This document shows positions 7,660-16,726 of a stretch of DNA of 64,000 nt, one piece after another. Made by a program: the position numbers and the translations under genes. The notes beneath the pieces are model-generated. The model saw nothing but the letters and a program-made list of their open reading frames with translations. It searched no databases and was not told where the DNA came from. Every line of letters begins with the position of its first letter. Within the stretch, counting starts at the first letter, position 1. The stretch lies in the NCBI RefSeq assembly GCF_030704685.1, contig NZ_JAUZDX010000003.1:402910-466909 (forward strand), read 5' to 3'. Source of the DNA: Acidovorax sp. A1169. Its GTDB lineage: Bacteria; Pseudomonadota; Gammaproteobacteria; Burkholderiales; Burkholderiaceae_C.

Positions 7660-10008
7660 CTACCAGCGGTAGCCTACCGTCGCCATCACGCTGCGGCCCT
7701 GTCCATAGAACTGCGCGCGGTTGGCGGTGGTGACCTTGTCGCCCAGGTTCGCGACATTCAGTGAGAGGCGCATGGGCCCCCTGGCGTAGTGCAGCGCCGC
7801 GTCCACCAGGGTGTAGCCCTCGTTCCAGTAGCGGTTGTAGGTATCGGCCACCGTAGGGCCCACGCGACGCAGGCCCACACCCAGGCTCCAGCCACGCAGG
7901 CCATCACCGGGCAGCGCATAGCCCAGCCACAGCTTGGCGGTGTTGCGCGCGGTCTGGAACGGGCGCTTGCCCAGTTCCTGCGCATCGTTGCTGCGCGTGA
8001 CCTTGGCATCCAGGTAGGTGTAGCTGGCCAGCAGATCCAGCCCCGCCGTGACCCGGGCCTTGGCCTCCAGCTCCAGCCCGCGCGAGCGCACCTCGCCGGT
8101 CTGCACCCGCAGCGCGGCCGACGTGGGGTCCAGCGTGGTCACGTTCTGCCGGCGCAGGTCGAACAGCGAGGCGGTGTACAGCTGCTCAGAGCCCGATGGC
8201 TGGTACTTGAGCCCTACCTCGAACTGCTCGCTGCTTTCGGGTTGCGGCGCACTGCGGTAGTTGGCGCCGACCACCGGCACGAACGAGGTGGAATAGCTCG
8301 CATACGGGGCCAGTCCGCTGTCCAGCAGGTAGAGAACGCCCGCACTGCCGGTGGTCTTGGAATCGCGTGCCGACGCTGTGGCCGCTGCGGTGCCGCGCTC
8401 GGTCTCGGCCCGGTCGTGGCGCAGGCCGGCGTTCACCACCCAGGGGCCCCAGCGCATCTGGTCCTGGGCGTACAGGCCGACCTGCTGCACCTTGGCAGTG
8501 TTGCGCACCGTCACCGGCGCGGTGAAGGCCTCTCCGTAGACCGGGTTCACGAAATCGAGCACCGGCGCGCGGCCAAAGCCGATGTCCTCCTGCCCTGAGA
8601 AGTCCTGGTAGTCGATGCCCAACAACAGCTTGTGCCGGAGCTCGCCGGTGGCCCAGTCCTTCTGCAGGCTGGTGTCCAGCGTGGTCACATGGCTCTTGCT
8701 GCGCGAGATGAGCGAGTCGCGCGTGACGCTGCGCTGGTCAGGGCGCACGGCCGTGGCATACACGTGCTGGTAGTCGAGTTCGTAGCTCGCATGACGCAGG
8801 TTTTGGCGCAGGGTCAGACTGTCGTCCAGTGCATGCTCGAGCAGGTAGCCCACCGATACCATGTCGCGGTTGTAGCGATCGAAACCGGGCTCCCCGGCGA
8901 ACGCATTCACCGGGATGCGCCCGCCCACATAGCTGCCCAGCAGCGACTGGTTGGGCCACCAGCTCTTGGGCGTCATGTGGTCGCGCGTGACGTCGGCCAG
9001 CAGCGTGAAGCTGGTGCGGGCCGAGGGCTTCCAGGTCAGCGCGGGCGCAATGTAGAGGCGGTCATCCTGCGAATGCTCGGTCTGGGTCTTGGCGTCGCGC
9101 GCCATGCCGTTGATGCGAAACAGCAGCGATCCATCGGCATTGAGCGGGCGCCCGATGTCAAAGCCCGTCTGGTAGCGCCCATGGCTGCCCGCCGAGGCGT
9201 TGACCTCGTTGAGCGGCTCGGCCGTGGGCCGCTTGGAGACCTGGTTCACCACCCCGCCTGGCCCGCCCTGTCCATACAGCAGCGCCGAGGGGCCCTTGAG
9301 CACCTCCACCCGCTCCACGCCCTGCGGCTCGGTGAGCCAGTCGCCGTAGGTGCCGGTCTTGAACACGCGCAGGCCATCGCGGTAGAGCGTGGCGTCGAAG
9401 CCGCGGATGTTCAGGCTCGCATAGCGCAGATCGTAGCCCGTCACCTCGGTCAGCACGCCCGAGGTGTAGCGCAGCGACTGCTCCACCGTCTGCACGCCCT
9501 GCGCATCCATCTGGTCGCGCGTGACCACCGAGATGGACTGCGCGACTTCCATGATCGGCGTGTCGGTCTTGGTTGCCACCAGGCTGCGCCGGGCCACCAG
9601 GCCGGCCACCGGCCCCGTGGGGGCCTGGGGCGAGGCGTCGGCGGTGACCGTCACGGCCGGCAGGGCCGCGCCGCTGCCCGGGGCGGGCGCAGGCCGGACC
9701 ACCATGGCAGCCCCTTCGGGCACCGCCACCAGGCCGCTGCCGGCCAGCAGGCGCTCCAGCGCCTGCTGGGGTGCGAGCACGCCCGCCACGGCCGGCGCCG
9801 ACTTGCCGGCCACCAGGCTCTGCTGCACGATGATCTGCACGCGCGTCTGGCGCGCCCAGTCGTTGAGGGCCTCGGCCAGGGGCTGCGCGGCGATGCGGAT
9901 CTGCAGTGCAACAGCCGCAGGGACACTCTGGGCAACGGCGGGAGCACAACCAAAAGCGAAGGCAAGGGCCAGCGCAAGCGGTGCGGGCCGGAAGTTCGGG
10001 CGGTTCAT
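7660..10008 (-). CDS. TonB-dependent siderophore receptor with STN signalling domain
   Basis: A ~782-residue outer-membrane receptor. Signal peptide (about 1-26), then an N-terminal STN domain ('IAAQPLAEALNDWARQT' ... 'LAPQQALERLLAGSGL') that contacts a FecR-type regulator, then a plug domain ('DQMDAQGVQTVEQSLRYTSG', 'LKGPSALLYGQGGPGGVVN') and a 22-strand barrel ending in aromatic 'VGYRW'. The plug and barrel resemble FpvA/FoxA-type ferrisiderophore receptors. The start at 10008 has GAGGA nine bases upstream. The fecI- and fecR-like genes upstream complete a cell-surface signalling system. A 271-bp palindromic element separates it from fecR, which could affect read-through. Ligand unknown, probably a ferric hydroxamate or similar. 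Confidence 0.95.
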   Translation of the reverse strand: MNRPNFRPAPLALALAFAFGCAPAVAQSVPAAVALQIRIAAQPLAEALNDWARQTRVQIIVQQSLVAGKSAPAVAGVLAPQQALERLLAGSGLVAVPEGAAMVVRPAPAPGSGAALPAVTVTADASPQAPTGPVAGLVARRSLVATKTDTPIMEVAQSISVVTRDQMDAQGVQTVEQSLRYTSGVLTEVTGYDLRYASLNIRGFDATLYRDGLRVFKTGTYGDWLTEPQGVERVEVLKGPSALLYGQGGPGGVVNQVSKRPTAEPLNEVNASAGSHGRYQTGFDIGRPLNADGSLLFRINGMARDAKTQTEHSQDDRLYIAPALTWKPSARTSFTLLADVTRDHMTPKSWWPNQSLLGSYVGGRIPVNAFAGEPGFDRYNRDMVSVGYLLEHALDDSLTLRQNLRHASYELDYQHVYATAVRPDQRSVTRDSLISRSKSHVTTLDTSLQKDWATGELRHKLLLGIDYQDFSGQEDIGFGRAPVLDFVNPVYGEAFTAPVTVRNTAKVQQVGLYAQDQMRWGPWVVNAGLRHDRAETERGTAAATASARDSKTTGSAGVLYLLDSGLAPYASYSTSFVPVVGANYRSAPQPESSEQFEVGLKYQPSGSEQLYTASLFDLRRQNVTTLDPTSAALRVQTGEVRSRGLELEAKARVTAGLDLLASYTYLDAKVTRSNDAQELGKRPFQTARNTAKLWLGYALPGDGLRGWSLGVGLRRVGPTVADTYNRYWNEGYTLVDAALHYARGPMRLSLNVANLGDKVTTANRAQFYGQGRSVMATVGYRW

Positions 10009-10124
10009 TTCGGAAAATCCTCGGGTCATGGGTCGGGGCAGGAATGCGTCCTGTTCCGGTAGACGCGCCAGAGGACTGGACTACGGTAAAGATCCGCAGA
10101 AATTTTTGCCAAAGCAGCAAAGGC

Positions 10125-10395
10125 TAGGGCGTGTCATCATTCATTTCGCCCCCGCGCTTGCCCCGGCATGCGGATGGATGCGCGAAGCGCGGCGCAGCCA
10201 ATAGCGGGCTATTGGCAAGCCGAGCGACAAAGCAGACGCCGCATGCCGGGGCCAGCCCGAAGGGAAAGCCTGCAGCGCGGCACATTGCGGCGTTGCCCTT
10301 CGCTTGTGTAGCCTTGCTACACGGCACTCAGGGCGCCTTGCACTGCACCGCGCTGCAGACTTTCGCGGGGGTGAAATGAATGATGACACGCCTTA
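10125..10395. mobile_element. 271-bp palindromic element 1 (MITE-like)
   Basis: Imperfect 32-bp terminal inverted repeats (10125-10156 and 10364-10395, two mismatches) begin and end with TA. Inside are two arms. Arm A is a 13-bp stem (10161-10173 with 10239-10251) enclosing an 8-bp hairpin (10198-10215). Arm B is an 11-bp stem (10270-10280 with 10348-10358) enclosing a 7-bp hairpin (10306-10322). There is no credible gene. Its right end supplies the stop codon of fecR. TA at both borders fits a Tc1/mariner-IS630-type target, but no transposase is present to prove it. Confidence 0.75.
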
Positions 10396-11496
10396 ACGAG
10401 CGGGCAGAATTTCTGTCACTGCGCCCTGCTCCTGCAGGCGCACCGGCAAGGCGCTGGGCAGCACGCTGCGCAGGGTGCGCGTGTCGCGCGGGTCGAAGGT
10501 GCCGGACAGGCGCAGCGCCGCCACGGCCGGGTCGCTCAGCACCAGGCCCGTGCTGCCATAGCGCTCCATCTCGGCCAGTGCGTGGCCCAGCGGCATATCA
10601 ACAAAGCTCACGCGGTGCTCGCGCCAGGGCGCGATGCCATCGCCCGGCACGGGCATGACGGCAGCCAATGCGCCCTGCGCATCGCTCGCCACCTGCTGGC
10701 CGGCCGTGAGCTCCAGTTCGCCCGGCCCCGGTGCGACGGCCGCCCTCGCCACCCGCACCCGCCCCTCCTCCACCAGCACATGCACGCCCGCGTCAACCGC
10801 CATGTCCGGCGTGTGGCGCACTGCGAAGCGGGTGCCGACCACGGTGATGCGCGTGGCGGCCGCCAGCACCTCGAACGGGCGGTCCGCATCGGCCTGCACG
10901 CTGAACACGGCCTGGCCGTCGAGCAGGCGCACCTGGCGCCGCTGGCGGTAGTAAGTGACTTCCAGCCGCGTGGCGGTGCCCAGGCGCAGCCGGCTGCCAT
11001 CGGGCAGCGGCACTTCGGCCTGCTGCCCGCGCACGGTGCTGAAGGCCTGCGTGAACACAGGCTGGGCCTGCCATTGGCGCCAGCCCAGCAGCCCCGTTCC
11101 GGCGGTGATGGCCGCCATGCCAGCCATGGCCAGGGCAGGCACCAGCAACCTGCGGCGCGTCGGTCCGGCCCCCTCCCTCTCATCCCCCTCCTCGCCCTGG
11201 CGGGCCACAACCGGCATCCCGGCCTGGGCATAGGCCTGCTGCACGGCCTTGTCGCGTGCCAGCCGGCCACGCAGTTGCGCGACCGCATCGGCCGGGATCG
11301 CATCCATCGCCTCCCAGCGCGCCTGCCAGTGCGTGTAGCGGCTGCGGTGGCGTTCGTCGGCCTGCAGCCAGGCCTGGAAGGCCACCTCGTCGTCGCCATT
11401 CCAGCCATCGCGGTCGCGGCGTATGAACCAGCCGAGCACCTCCTCGCGCAGGTGCATGGCATCGTCATCGGTTGGCGGGGGCTGCAGCGGGGTCAT
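10393..11496 (-). CDS. FecR-type anti-sigma/signal transducer
   Basis: A 367-residue inner-membrane protein. The N-terminal cytosolic DUF4880 domain holds the sigma factor ('LGWFIRRDRDGWNGDDEVAF', 'RHRSRYTHWQARWEAMD'). One transmembrane helix lies near residues 115-135. The periplasmic FecR domain ('QQAEVPLPDGSRLRLG' ... 'LLDGQAVFSV' ... 'ITVVGTRFAV') and a C-terminal secretin/STN-like part contact the receptor's signalling domain. It lies 85 bases behind the ECF sigma gene. The stop codon TAA lies in the end of the palindromic element, so insertion may have set the present C-terminus. Confidence 0.93.
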   Translation of the reverse strand: MTPLQPPPTDDDAMHLREEVLGWFIRRDRDGWNGDDEVAFQAWLQADERHRSRYTHWQARWEAMDAIPADAVAQLRGRLARDKAVQQAYAQAGMPVVARQGEEGDEREGAGPTRRRLLVPALAMAGMAAITAGTGLLGWRQWQAQPVFTQAFSTVRGQQAEVPLPDGSRLRLGTATRLEVTYYRQRRQVRLLDGQAVFSVQADADRPFEVLAAATRITVVGTRFAVRHTPDMAVDAGVHVLVEEGRVRVARAAVAPGPGELELTAGQQVASDAQGALAAVMPVPGDGIAPWREHRVSFVDMPLGHALAEMERYGSTGLVLSDPAVAALRLSGTFDPRDTRTLRSVLPSALPVRLQEQGAVTEILPAR

Positions 11497-11581
11497 GGCA
11501 GAAAGCAGGGATTCGAATAGGTAGACGCGCGGGCCGGCGCCAACACGGTACCGGGCGATGGTAAACAGTTGTTGCAGCCCC

Positions 11582-12118
11582 TCATCGGCCGCGCTGCGCC
11601 GTGCGGCCGTTGATCTCGTCCAGGCACTGCCAACAGGCCTTCATCGCGATCTGCAGCTGCATTTCCACCGTGCGCACCGAAATGCCCATGCGCTCGGCCA
11701 CCTCGGCGTACGACAGGCCATCGAACTTGTAGAGGATGAAAGCCTCGCGGCAGCGTGGAGGCAGGGCGTCGATGGTGGCCAGCATGGCCGCCAGACCCTG
11801 GCCCGAGGACAGCGCCACCTCGGGCTCGAAGGCCGCGGGTGCGGCGCATGCGTCTGCTTCGGCAGGTTCGCCTGCACTGGCCACCTCGCCTGCCTGGGCG
11901 CGCACCACCCCACGGCGGTGGTGATCGGTGACGAGGTTGCGCGCCGTGCGGTAAAGCAGCGCGCGCGGGTCGCGTATGGCCTGCCCCGCGTGCTCGGCCG
12001 CGTACATGCGCACAAAACTCTCCTGCGCCAGGTCGGCCGCCGTGTCGCGGTCCTTCACGGAGCGGGTGAGGAAGTGCAGCAGTTCTCGGTAGTAGTGGGC
12101 AACCACGTTTCGGCCCAC
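11582..12118 (-). CDS. FecI-type ECF sigma factor
   Basis: An ECF RNA polymerase sigma factor for iron-uptake genes. Region 2 ('YRELLHFLTRSVKDRDTAAD', 'LAQESFVRMYAAE') and region 4 ('LPPRCREAFILYKFDGLSYA', 'EVAERMGISVRTVEMQL') are both clear. The open frame extends up to an ATG at 12229, but that would place a Fur-like box inside the coding region and add a non-typical 37-residue leader. I therefore prefer the GTG at 12116-12118, which gives ~178 residues, the usual FecI length. The start remains uncertain. It is expected to direct transcription of the receptor gene when released by FecR. Confidence 0.88.
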   Translation of the reverse strand: MGRNVVAHYYRELLHFLTRSVKDRDTAADLAQESFVRMYAAEHAGQAIRDPRALLYRTARNLVTDHHRRGVVRAQAGEVASAGEPAEADACAAPAAFEPEVALSSGQGLAAMLATIDALPPRCREAFILYKFDGLSYAEVAERMGISVRTVEMQLQIAMKACWQCLDEINGRTAQRGR

Positions 12119-12189
12119 GGCCAGCGGATGGAGGACAGATCCCTCGCCGGCAGCCAGGCCGATGGCCAGGGCAGCCCCTGTTTGCAGAT

Positions 12190-12208
12190 GGGAAGTATTC
12201 TCATTATC
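12190..12208 (-). promoter_or_regulatory. Putative Fur box upstream of fecI-like gene
   Basis: On the minus strand the 19 bases begin GATAATGAGAATA and match the classical Fur consensus at 13 of 19 positions by eye; the left half is nearly perfect and the right half is weak. It lies 72 bases upstream of the preferred GTG start of the sigma gene. Iron repression of the FecIR pathway is the established arrangement. Confidence 0.55.
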
Positions 12209-12431
12209 ACCCAAATGCACCTGCGCCAATGCAGCTGTGCCAGAGGGGTGCGGACGAAACCTGGACTACCAGGAGGATCAGACAGCTGGGTTACCTAACC
12301 CCTTCGGCCTTTCCAGGAGCACTCCATTGAGCTCGCCTTGTTCCTGGTGGGTGAGACAAAAAGTCCAGCGCTATTTACCTTCAGGCTTGCTACGATCACG
12401 GCAAATAGTGTCAAGTGATAGCGAGGAAAAG

Positions 12432-12557
12432 ATGGATTGGGTCCCTGTAGTCTTCATTGTGTTCAAGGTTCTCGTGTTCGGCACGGGCATGTTTTTCGCC
12501 ATCAAGTGGCACTACGACCAAGACAAGAAGAAGAAAAACGAAACCGGCGAACAGTAA
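12432..12557 (+). CDS. 41-residue membrane miniprotein
   Basis: A short gene with a very good ribosome-binding site (GAGGAAAAG directly before the ATG). The product starts MDWVPVVFIVFKVLVFGTGM: one transmembrane helix of about 20 residues, then a highly charged lysine-rich tail ('YDQDKKKKNETGEQ'). The design (helix plus cytosolic charged tail) is typical of small bacterial membrane proteins. It is a single gene between the sigma factor and a RidA gene. Function unknown. The strong ribosome-binding site is the main reason to accept it. Confidence 0.72.
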   Translation: MDWVPVVFIVFKVLVFGTGMFFAIKWHYDQDKKKKNETGEQ

Positions 12558-12642
12558 GCGTCAGGCCAGTGTTCTGTCCCGTCAATAGATGCCGATCCCA
12601 TCGATGCAAGGGTCAGGCGCCGTGTGATGTGATGCGATGCCC

Positions 12643-13026
12643 TCAGGCCTTGATCACTGTGGCGTCAATCTCTACGAGTTGTCCCACGTAACCCAGTGCG
12701 GCAACACCGAGCAGTGTCGCTGGCGGAACCTGGCCACCAAACCAGTCTGCGACCGCTGACCATGTCGCAGAGAGACTTGCTTGATCTCCGATCACGTACA
12801 CGACCAATTGTCGAATGTCCTTGACTTGAAATTCGTGCACTGCGAGGAGCCTCTCTAAGTTGCGCAAGCACTGCAAGGCTTGTGCGCCCGGGTCCTGTGG
12901 GCCTACCAAGTGGCCATGGGAATCGAGAGGCACCTGGCCAGCCACGAAAAGTTGATTGCCGAGGCGATCCGCGTAGCGGTATTGCGGCGTGGCGCAGAGT
13001 CCTGCATTGAGTTCGGCTTCATTCAT
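12643..13026 (-). CDS. RidA/YjgF/Rid-family protein
   Basis: A 127-residue Rid-superfamily protein with the typical beginning ('YADRLGNQLFVAGQVPLDSH'), a central 'ALQCLRNLERLLAVHEFQVK' helix and a C-terminal 'PPATLLGVAALGYVGQLVEI'. The canonical RidA arginine needed for enamine/imine hydrolysis appears to be replaced in 'PPATLLGVAAL', so classical 2-aminoacrylate deaminase activity is doubtful. It stands alone. It is one of three Rid-type genes in the window. Confidence 0.88.
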   Translation of the reverse strand: MNEAELNAGLCATPQYRYADRLGNQLFVAGQVPLDSHGHLVGPQDPGAQALQCLRNLERLLAVHEFQVKDIRQLVVYVIGDQASLSATWSAVADWFGGQVPPATLLGVAALGYVGQLVEIDATVIKA

Positions 13027-13236
13027 CGGATGTGGTCAAGTGGGCTGCGGTTTGAGAACTTGGCTGCAGCCCGCTCAGCTACCGAGAGCCGTGCAGCGCA
13101 TGTTTGTTGACGCCTGACGTGGTGAAGTATCCCGCAGATACCTGCGGGACAAACTGGACCAGGCAGGATATTCCGGGCACTGACTCCTCCTGGAAATGGC
13201 TTGCGGATTTCGGCGCTCCAGGACGTCAAGCTTCGC

Positions 13237-13464
13237 TTACGCTCTGGCCTCAACTCCTGGATTCGAGCGGAGAACGCGGCCGTACACCGATGGAGCAAGC
13301 CACAAGGATGCGGGGCCTAGGATGGCGAGCGATACCGCCACTGCGCCCAGGTACGAGTCCGTGAGGGTGCCGAGCAGCAGCACAATGACCAATTCAACCG
13401 CGATACAGATGCATGCAGTCTGAAGTGCGGCAAGGATTTTTTCTCGTCTGGCAACGGTCGTCAT
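13237..13464 (-). CDS. Small two-helix membrane protein
   Basis: A 75-residue protein starting MTTVARREKILAALQT, with two hydrophobic segments (about 14-32 and 38-58). I chose the ATG at 13462-13464 because a GAGGA ribosome-binding sequence lies eight bases upstream; a start 30 bases earlier lacks one. No family recognised. Its charged N-terminus and short loops suggest a small inner-membrane protein. Confidence 0.6.
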   Translation of the reverse strand: MTTVARREKILAALQTACICIAVELVIVLLLGTLTDSYLGAVAVSLAILGPASLWLAPSVYGRVLRSNPGVEARA

Positions 13465-13645
13465 TGTGCGGTCCTCAATGGTCCAGTATTGCAAACTTGC
13501 GGGAGGGGCATGGATACTCGACAGCGCCTGGCCGCATTTTCCAGCACCTCAGTCTAGGCCGAGGGCCGATGCAATTCAAGAGCGCTGTGCGTTCCGTCGA
13601 TACGCAGGCCAGCGCCTGACCAAAACACGCATGGCACGCTGCGCT

Positions 13646-15190
13646 TTACAGCGCGTCCAGGTTCGCGCGCAGGTGGCTGGCATGCCCACGCAGCGCCTCC
13701 AACTGCGGGCCCTGCATTTTCTGCAACTGGCGGTACACCATGCCCAGGCGGAAATTGCTGCCCAGCGTGGCTTCGTTGCGGGCAAAGAAGTCCCAGTACA
13801 GCGCGTTGTAGGGGCAGGCGCGCTCGCCCACTTTCAGCTTCTTGTCGTAGTGGCAGCCTTTGCAGTAGTCACCCATGCGGTCGATGTAGGCGGCGCTGCT
13901 GACATAGGGCTTGGTGGCCAGCAGGCCGCCGTCGGCGAACTGGCTCATGCCCAGGGTGTTGGGCAGTTCCACCCACTCGAAGGCGTCGATGTAGACGCCC
14001 AGGTACCAGCGGTGCACGGCGGCAGGGTCCAGCCCGGCCAGCAGGGCAAAGTTGCCGATGACCATGAGCCGCTGGATGTGGTGGGCGTAGGCCCCGTCGA
14101 GCGACTGCCCCACGGCATGCTGCAGGCAGCGCATGCGGGTATCACCGGTCCAGAACCACTGCGGCAGCGGCGTGGTGTGGCGCAGGGCGTTGCGCTCGTC
14201 GTAGCCGGGCATGTGGGCCCAGTAGATGCCGCGCACGTACTCGCGCCAGCCCAGGATCTGGCGGATGAAGCCCTCCACCGCCGCCAGCGGCGCGGTGCCG
14301 GCCTGCCATGCGGCCTGGGCGCGCTGCACCACCTCGCGCGGCTGCAGCATCTTGGTGTTGAGGGCAAACGACAGCAGTGAGTGGAACAGGTGCGGGCTGC
14401 GCGTGCTCATGGCGTCTTCGTACTCGCCAAAGTGCGCCAGCGTGGTGGCGATGAAGTGGTCGAGCGCGGCCAGGGCCTCGGCCCGGTTCAGCGGCCAGCG
14501 CAGCTGCCCGGCCTGCGGGTTGCCAAAGCTCTGCACGCCAGCGGCCACGATGGTGGCCCACAGGGCGCTGTGGTCGTGCTCGGGCCGCGCATCGGGCGGC
14601 GTGGCCGGGGTGCCGGGCCAGGGCTTGCGGTTGTCGTGGTCGTAGTTCCACTGGCCGCCCTCGGGCTCGCCGGCCTCGTCGATCAGCACGCCGTGCTGGT
14701 GGCGCATGCGGCGGTAGAAGTGCTCCATGAGCCACTGCTTGCGGCCTTCAAACACCTCGGCCACTTCGCTGCGGGTGGTGAAGAAATGTTCGCTGCCCAC
14801 GGCCTGTGTGGCAAAGGGCTGCTCTGCGCACCAGTGTCGCAACTGTTCGTCGAGCCGCCATTCGTCTGGGTGCTGGTACTCAAGCCGCTGCGCGCCGTAG
14901 TGCGCCATGAGGGCGTCCAGGTTGCCGGGCACGGACTGGCGGTTGCTGGCGTCGTCGATGGCCACGTAGCGCACGCGGTGCCCGGCGCTGCGCAGGTGCC
15001 GCGCCAGGTCGCGCATGGCGGCAAAGATGGCGAGGATCTTTTGCGCATGGTGCAGCACGTAATCGGTCTCTTGCCGCACCTCCATCAGCACGTACACCAC
15101 GCCGGCATCGGGTGTGGCAAACCAGCTGTGCTGCGGGTTGAGCTGGTCGCCCAGCACCAGGCGCAGGGTATGAGTGGGTGCGGGGCTCAT
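13646..15190 (-). CDS. Fe-S bacterial cryptochrome/(6-4) photolyase (PhrB/DPRP family)
   Basis: A 514-residue flavoprotein of the cryptochrome/photolyase-related group. It opens with 'LRLVLGDQLNPQHSWF', the hallmark of this branch, and has the FAD-binding helical domain at its C-terminal half ('GFIRQILGWREYVRGIYW', 'MVIGNFALLAGLDPAAVHRW'). Four cysteines that would ligate a [4Fe-4S] cluster are present: 'MRCLQHA', 'DYCKGCHYD' (two) and 'ERACPYNALYW'. Family members repair (6-4) photoproducts with blue light. The ATG overlaps the stop of the upstream cryptochrome gene as ATGA, which fixes the start at 15190. Last gene of a light-damage operon. Confidence 0.95.
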   Translation of the reverse strand: MSPAPTHTLRLVLGDQLNPQHSWFATPDAGVVYVLMEVRQETDYVLHHAQKILAIFAAMRDLARHLRSAGHRVRYVAIDDASNRQSVPGNLDALMAHYGAQRLEYQHPDEWRLDEQLRHWCAEQPFATQAVGSEHFFTTRSEVAEVFEGRKQWLMEHFYRRMRHQHGVLIDEAGEPEGGQWNYDHDNRKPWPGTPATPPDARPEHDHSALWATIVAAGVQSFGNPQAGQLRWPLNRAEALAALDHFIATTLAHFGEYEDAMSTRSPHLFHSLLSFALNTKMLQPREVVQRAQAAWQAGTAPLAAVEGFIRQILGWREYVRGIYWAHMPGYDERNALRHTTPLPQWFWTGDTRMRCLQHAVGQSLDGAYAHHIQRLMVIGNFALLAGLDPAAVHRWYLGVYIDAFEWVELPNTLGMSQFADGGLLATKPYVSSAAYIDRMGDYCKGCHYDKKLKVGERACPYNALYWDFFARNEATLGSNFRLGMVYRQLQKMQGPQLEALRGHASHLRANLDAL

Positions 15191-16545
15191 GCCGTGCCCC
15201 ACAGGCGGCGGTAGCTGCCGTCGGCGTCGTGGTCTTGCGTCTGCTTGGCGGGGTTGAAGCGGCGCCCGCCACGCGGGTCGGTGCCGCGCCCGGCGATGTA
15301 GAGCCAGTTGCCCTGGTTGCTGTACGGGTCATAGTCCACCAGTTGCGATTCGAACCACGCGGCGCCCGCGCGCCAGTCGCCCTGCAGGTCGTGGATGAGG
15401 TAGCTGGCGGCCACCTGGCGCAGGCGGTTGCTGAGGTAGCCGGTGGCGGCCAGCTCGCGCAGGGCGGCGTCCACCAGCGGCTCGCCCGTATCGCCAGCGC
15501 ACCAGCGCGCGAACCCGGCTGCATTGTGGGGCGCCAGCGGCTGGGCCGAGAGGCCGCGCGCACGGTACAGGGTGCGCCCGTGCTGCAGGTGCAGCAGCCG
15601 AAAGTAGTCGCGCCACAGCAGCTCGAACCAGAGCCAGTAGGTGCCCTCGTTGGCGCCGTGCTCGCTTTCGAACCGGCGCAGCGCGGCCATGGCATGCCGG
15701 GCCGAGAGCGCGCCCGTGGCCAGCCAGGGCGAGAACTTGCTGGAGTAGGCCAACCCCGTGAGCCCGTTGCGGGTGGCCTTGTAGGTGTGGGCTTGCCCGC
15801 TGGCCAGGTACTGCTGCACATGGGCCAGTGCGGCGGTTTCACCCCCATCGCAGGCGGGGGTGCCGTAGGGGAAGGAGGAGCGCACGTCGCAGCCGGCGCC
15901 CTCGCCCACCCCGACTCCGCCACCGGGCCCGCCCTGCCCTTGCGCCGCACCCACGGCGCCGGCCGTGTGCAACACCTCTTGCCACACCGCATCGGTCAGC
16001 GCTGCGGGCGGTGGCAACAAGGCCGCAGGCGCCGGCAGGGGCTGCGGTGGCTGTATGCCGGCCTGCTCCACCGACTGCCTGAAGGTGGTGAACACGCCAG
16101 GCAGGTCGCCCACGGGCCAGGGCAGATCGCAGGGCTGCAGCAGGCTGCTGTGCCACACAGTCTGCACCTGCAGGTCGGCGGTGCGCAGGGCGGCCACCTC
16201 GGCCTGCTCATGGGGGGCGGCAATCGCTTCACACACCACGGTGGTGGCGCCCACGGCGCGGGCCAGCGCGGGCAGCACGGCAGCGGGCTGGCCCTGGCAC
16301 TGCAGCAAGGGGTTGCCCAGCCGGGCCATGCCGGCCGCCAGGTCGCGCAGCGCAGCGCCCTCGAAGGCACAGCGGTGCGGCCCTCGGCGGGCAAAGCCCC
16401 AGGGCGTTGCCTCGTCGGCCGGGGGCAGGCAGTGCACGGGCACCAGGTGGGTGGCGCCGCTGCCCAGGGCGGCGGCCAGCGCGCCCTGGTCGTGCAGGCG
16501 CAGGTCGCTGCGGAACCAGAAGAGCACGGTGCGGGGGGCGGTCAT
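15187..16545 (-). CDS. Cryptochrome-DASH-type photolyase
   Basis: A 452-residue flavoprotein of the photolyase/cryptochrome superfamily. The N-terminal alpha/beta antenna domain starts '[20 protein letters not shown]'. The FAD domain contains the DASH signature '[20 protein letters not shown]' and ends with '[20 protein letters not shown]' plus '[20 protein letters not shown]', typical of DASH proteins. A glycine-rich insert (about residues 200-215) is unusual. It is expected to bind FAD and a pterin and to act on single-stranded or loop DNA, or as a blue-light sensor. Its start overlaps the DUF2256 stop and its stop overlaps the next start, both as ATGA. Confidence 0.95.
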   Translation of the reverse strand: MTAPRTVLFWFRSDLRLHDQGALAAALGSGATHLVPVHCLPPADEATPWGFARRGPHRCAFEGAALRDLAAGMARLGNPLLQCQGQPAAVLPALARAVGATTVVCEAIAAPHEQAEVAALRTADLQVQTVWHSSLLQPCDLPWPVGDLPGVFTTFRQSVEQAGIQPPQPLPAPAALLPPPAALTDAVWQEVLHTAGAVGAAQGQGGPGGGVGVGEGAGCDVRSSFPYGTPACDGGETAALAHVQQYLASGQAHTYKATRNGLTGLAYSSKFSPWLATGALSARHAMAALRRFESEHGANEGTYWLWFELLWRDYFRLLHLQHGRTLYRARGLSAQPLAPHNAAGFARWCAGDTGEPLVDAALRELAATGYLSNRLRQVAASYLIHDLQGDWRAGAAWFESQLVDYDPYSNQGNWLYIAGRGTDPRGGRRFNPAKQTQDHDADGSYRRLWGTA

Positions 16546-16700
16546 GGCGTGCCCCCGGCGCGCTTGCGCTCGTTGCGGCAGCGGTCAGAGCAGTATTTGA
16601 CCTCGTCCCACACCTTCTCCCACTTCTTGCGCCAGGTGAAGGGCAGGCCGCAGTGCAGGCAGGTTTTCTGCGGCAGGTCGTGCTTCTTGCGCATACGCAT
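16542..16700 (-). CDS. DUF2256 zinc-ribbon-like miniprotein
   Basis: A 52-residue protein that fits DUF2256 in full. It begins [20 protein letters not shown] and contains '[20 protein letters not shown]' with a last cysteine in 'RCRNE'. The CxxC ... CxxxC pattern should bind one zinc. The domain is established as a frequent neighbour of photolyase and cryptochrome genes, but its role is unknown. Its TGA overlaps the ATG of the cryptochrome gene, so it is co-translated with it. It lies 26 bases downstream of the FAD oxidoreductase gene. Confidence 0.93.
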   Translation of the reverse strand: MRMRKKHDLPQKTCLHCGLPFTWRKKWEKVWDEVKYCSDRCRNERKRAGGTP

Positions 16701-16726
16701 GGGGGGCGATCAATGGCGTGGGCCGG

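Noticed and set aside
8632..10062. Long plus-strand frame opposite the TonB receptor
   Set aside because: Antisense shadow of a certain receptor gene; no start context or family features.
10131..10389. Two opposite 82-residue frames with similar N-termini
   Set aside because: They arise because the inverted ends of palindromic element 1 encode the same peptide on both strands; not genes.
13465..13645. Possible small gene or remnant before the photolyase gene end
   Set aside because: No frame with plausible start, composition or similarity; treated as intergenic.
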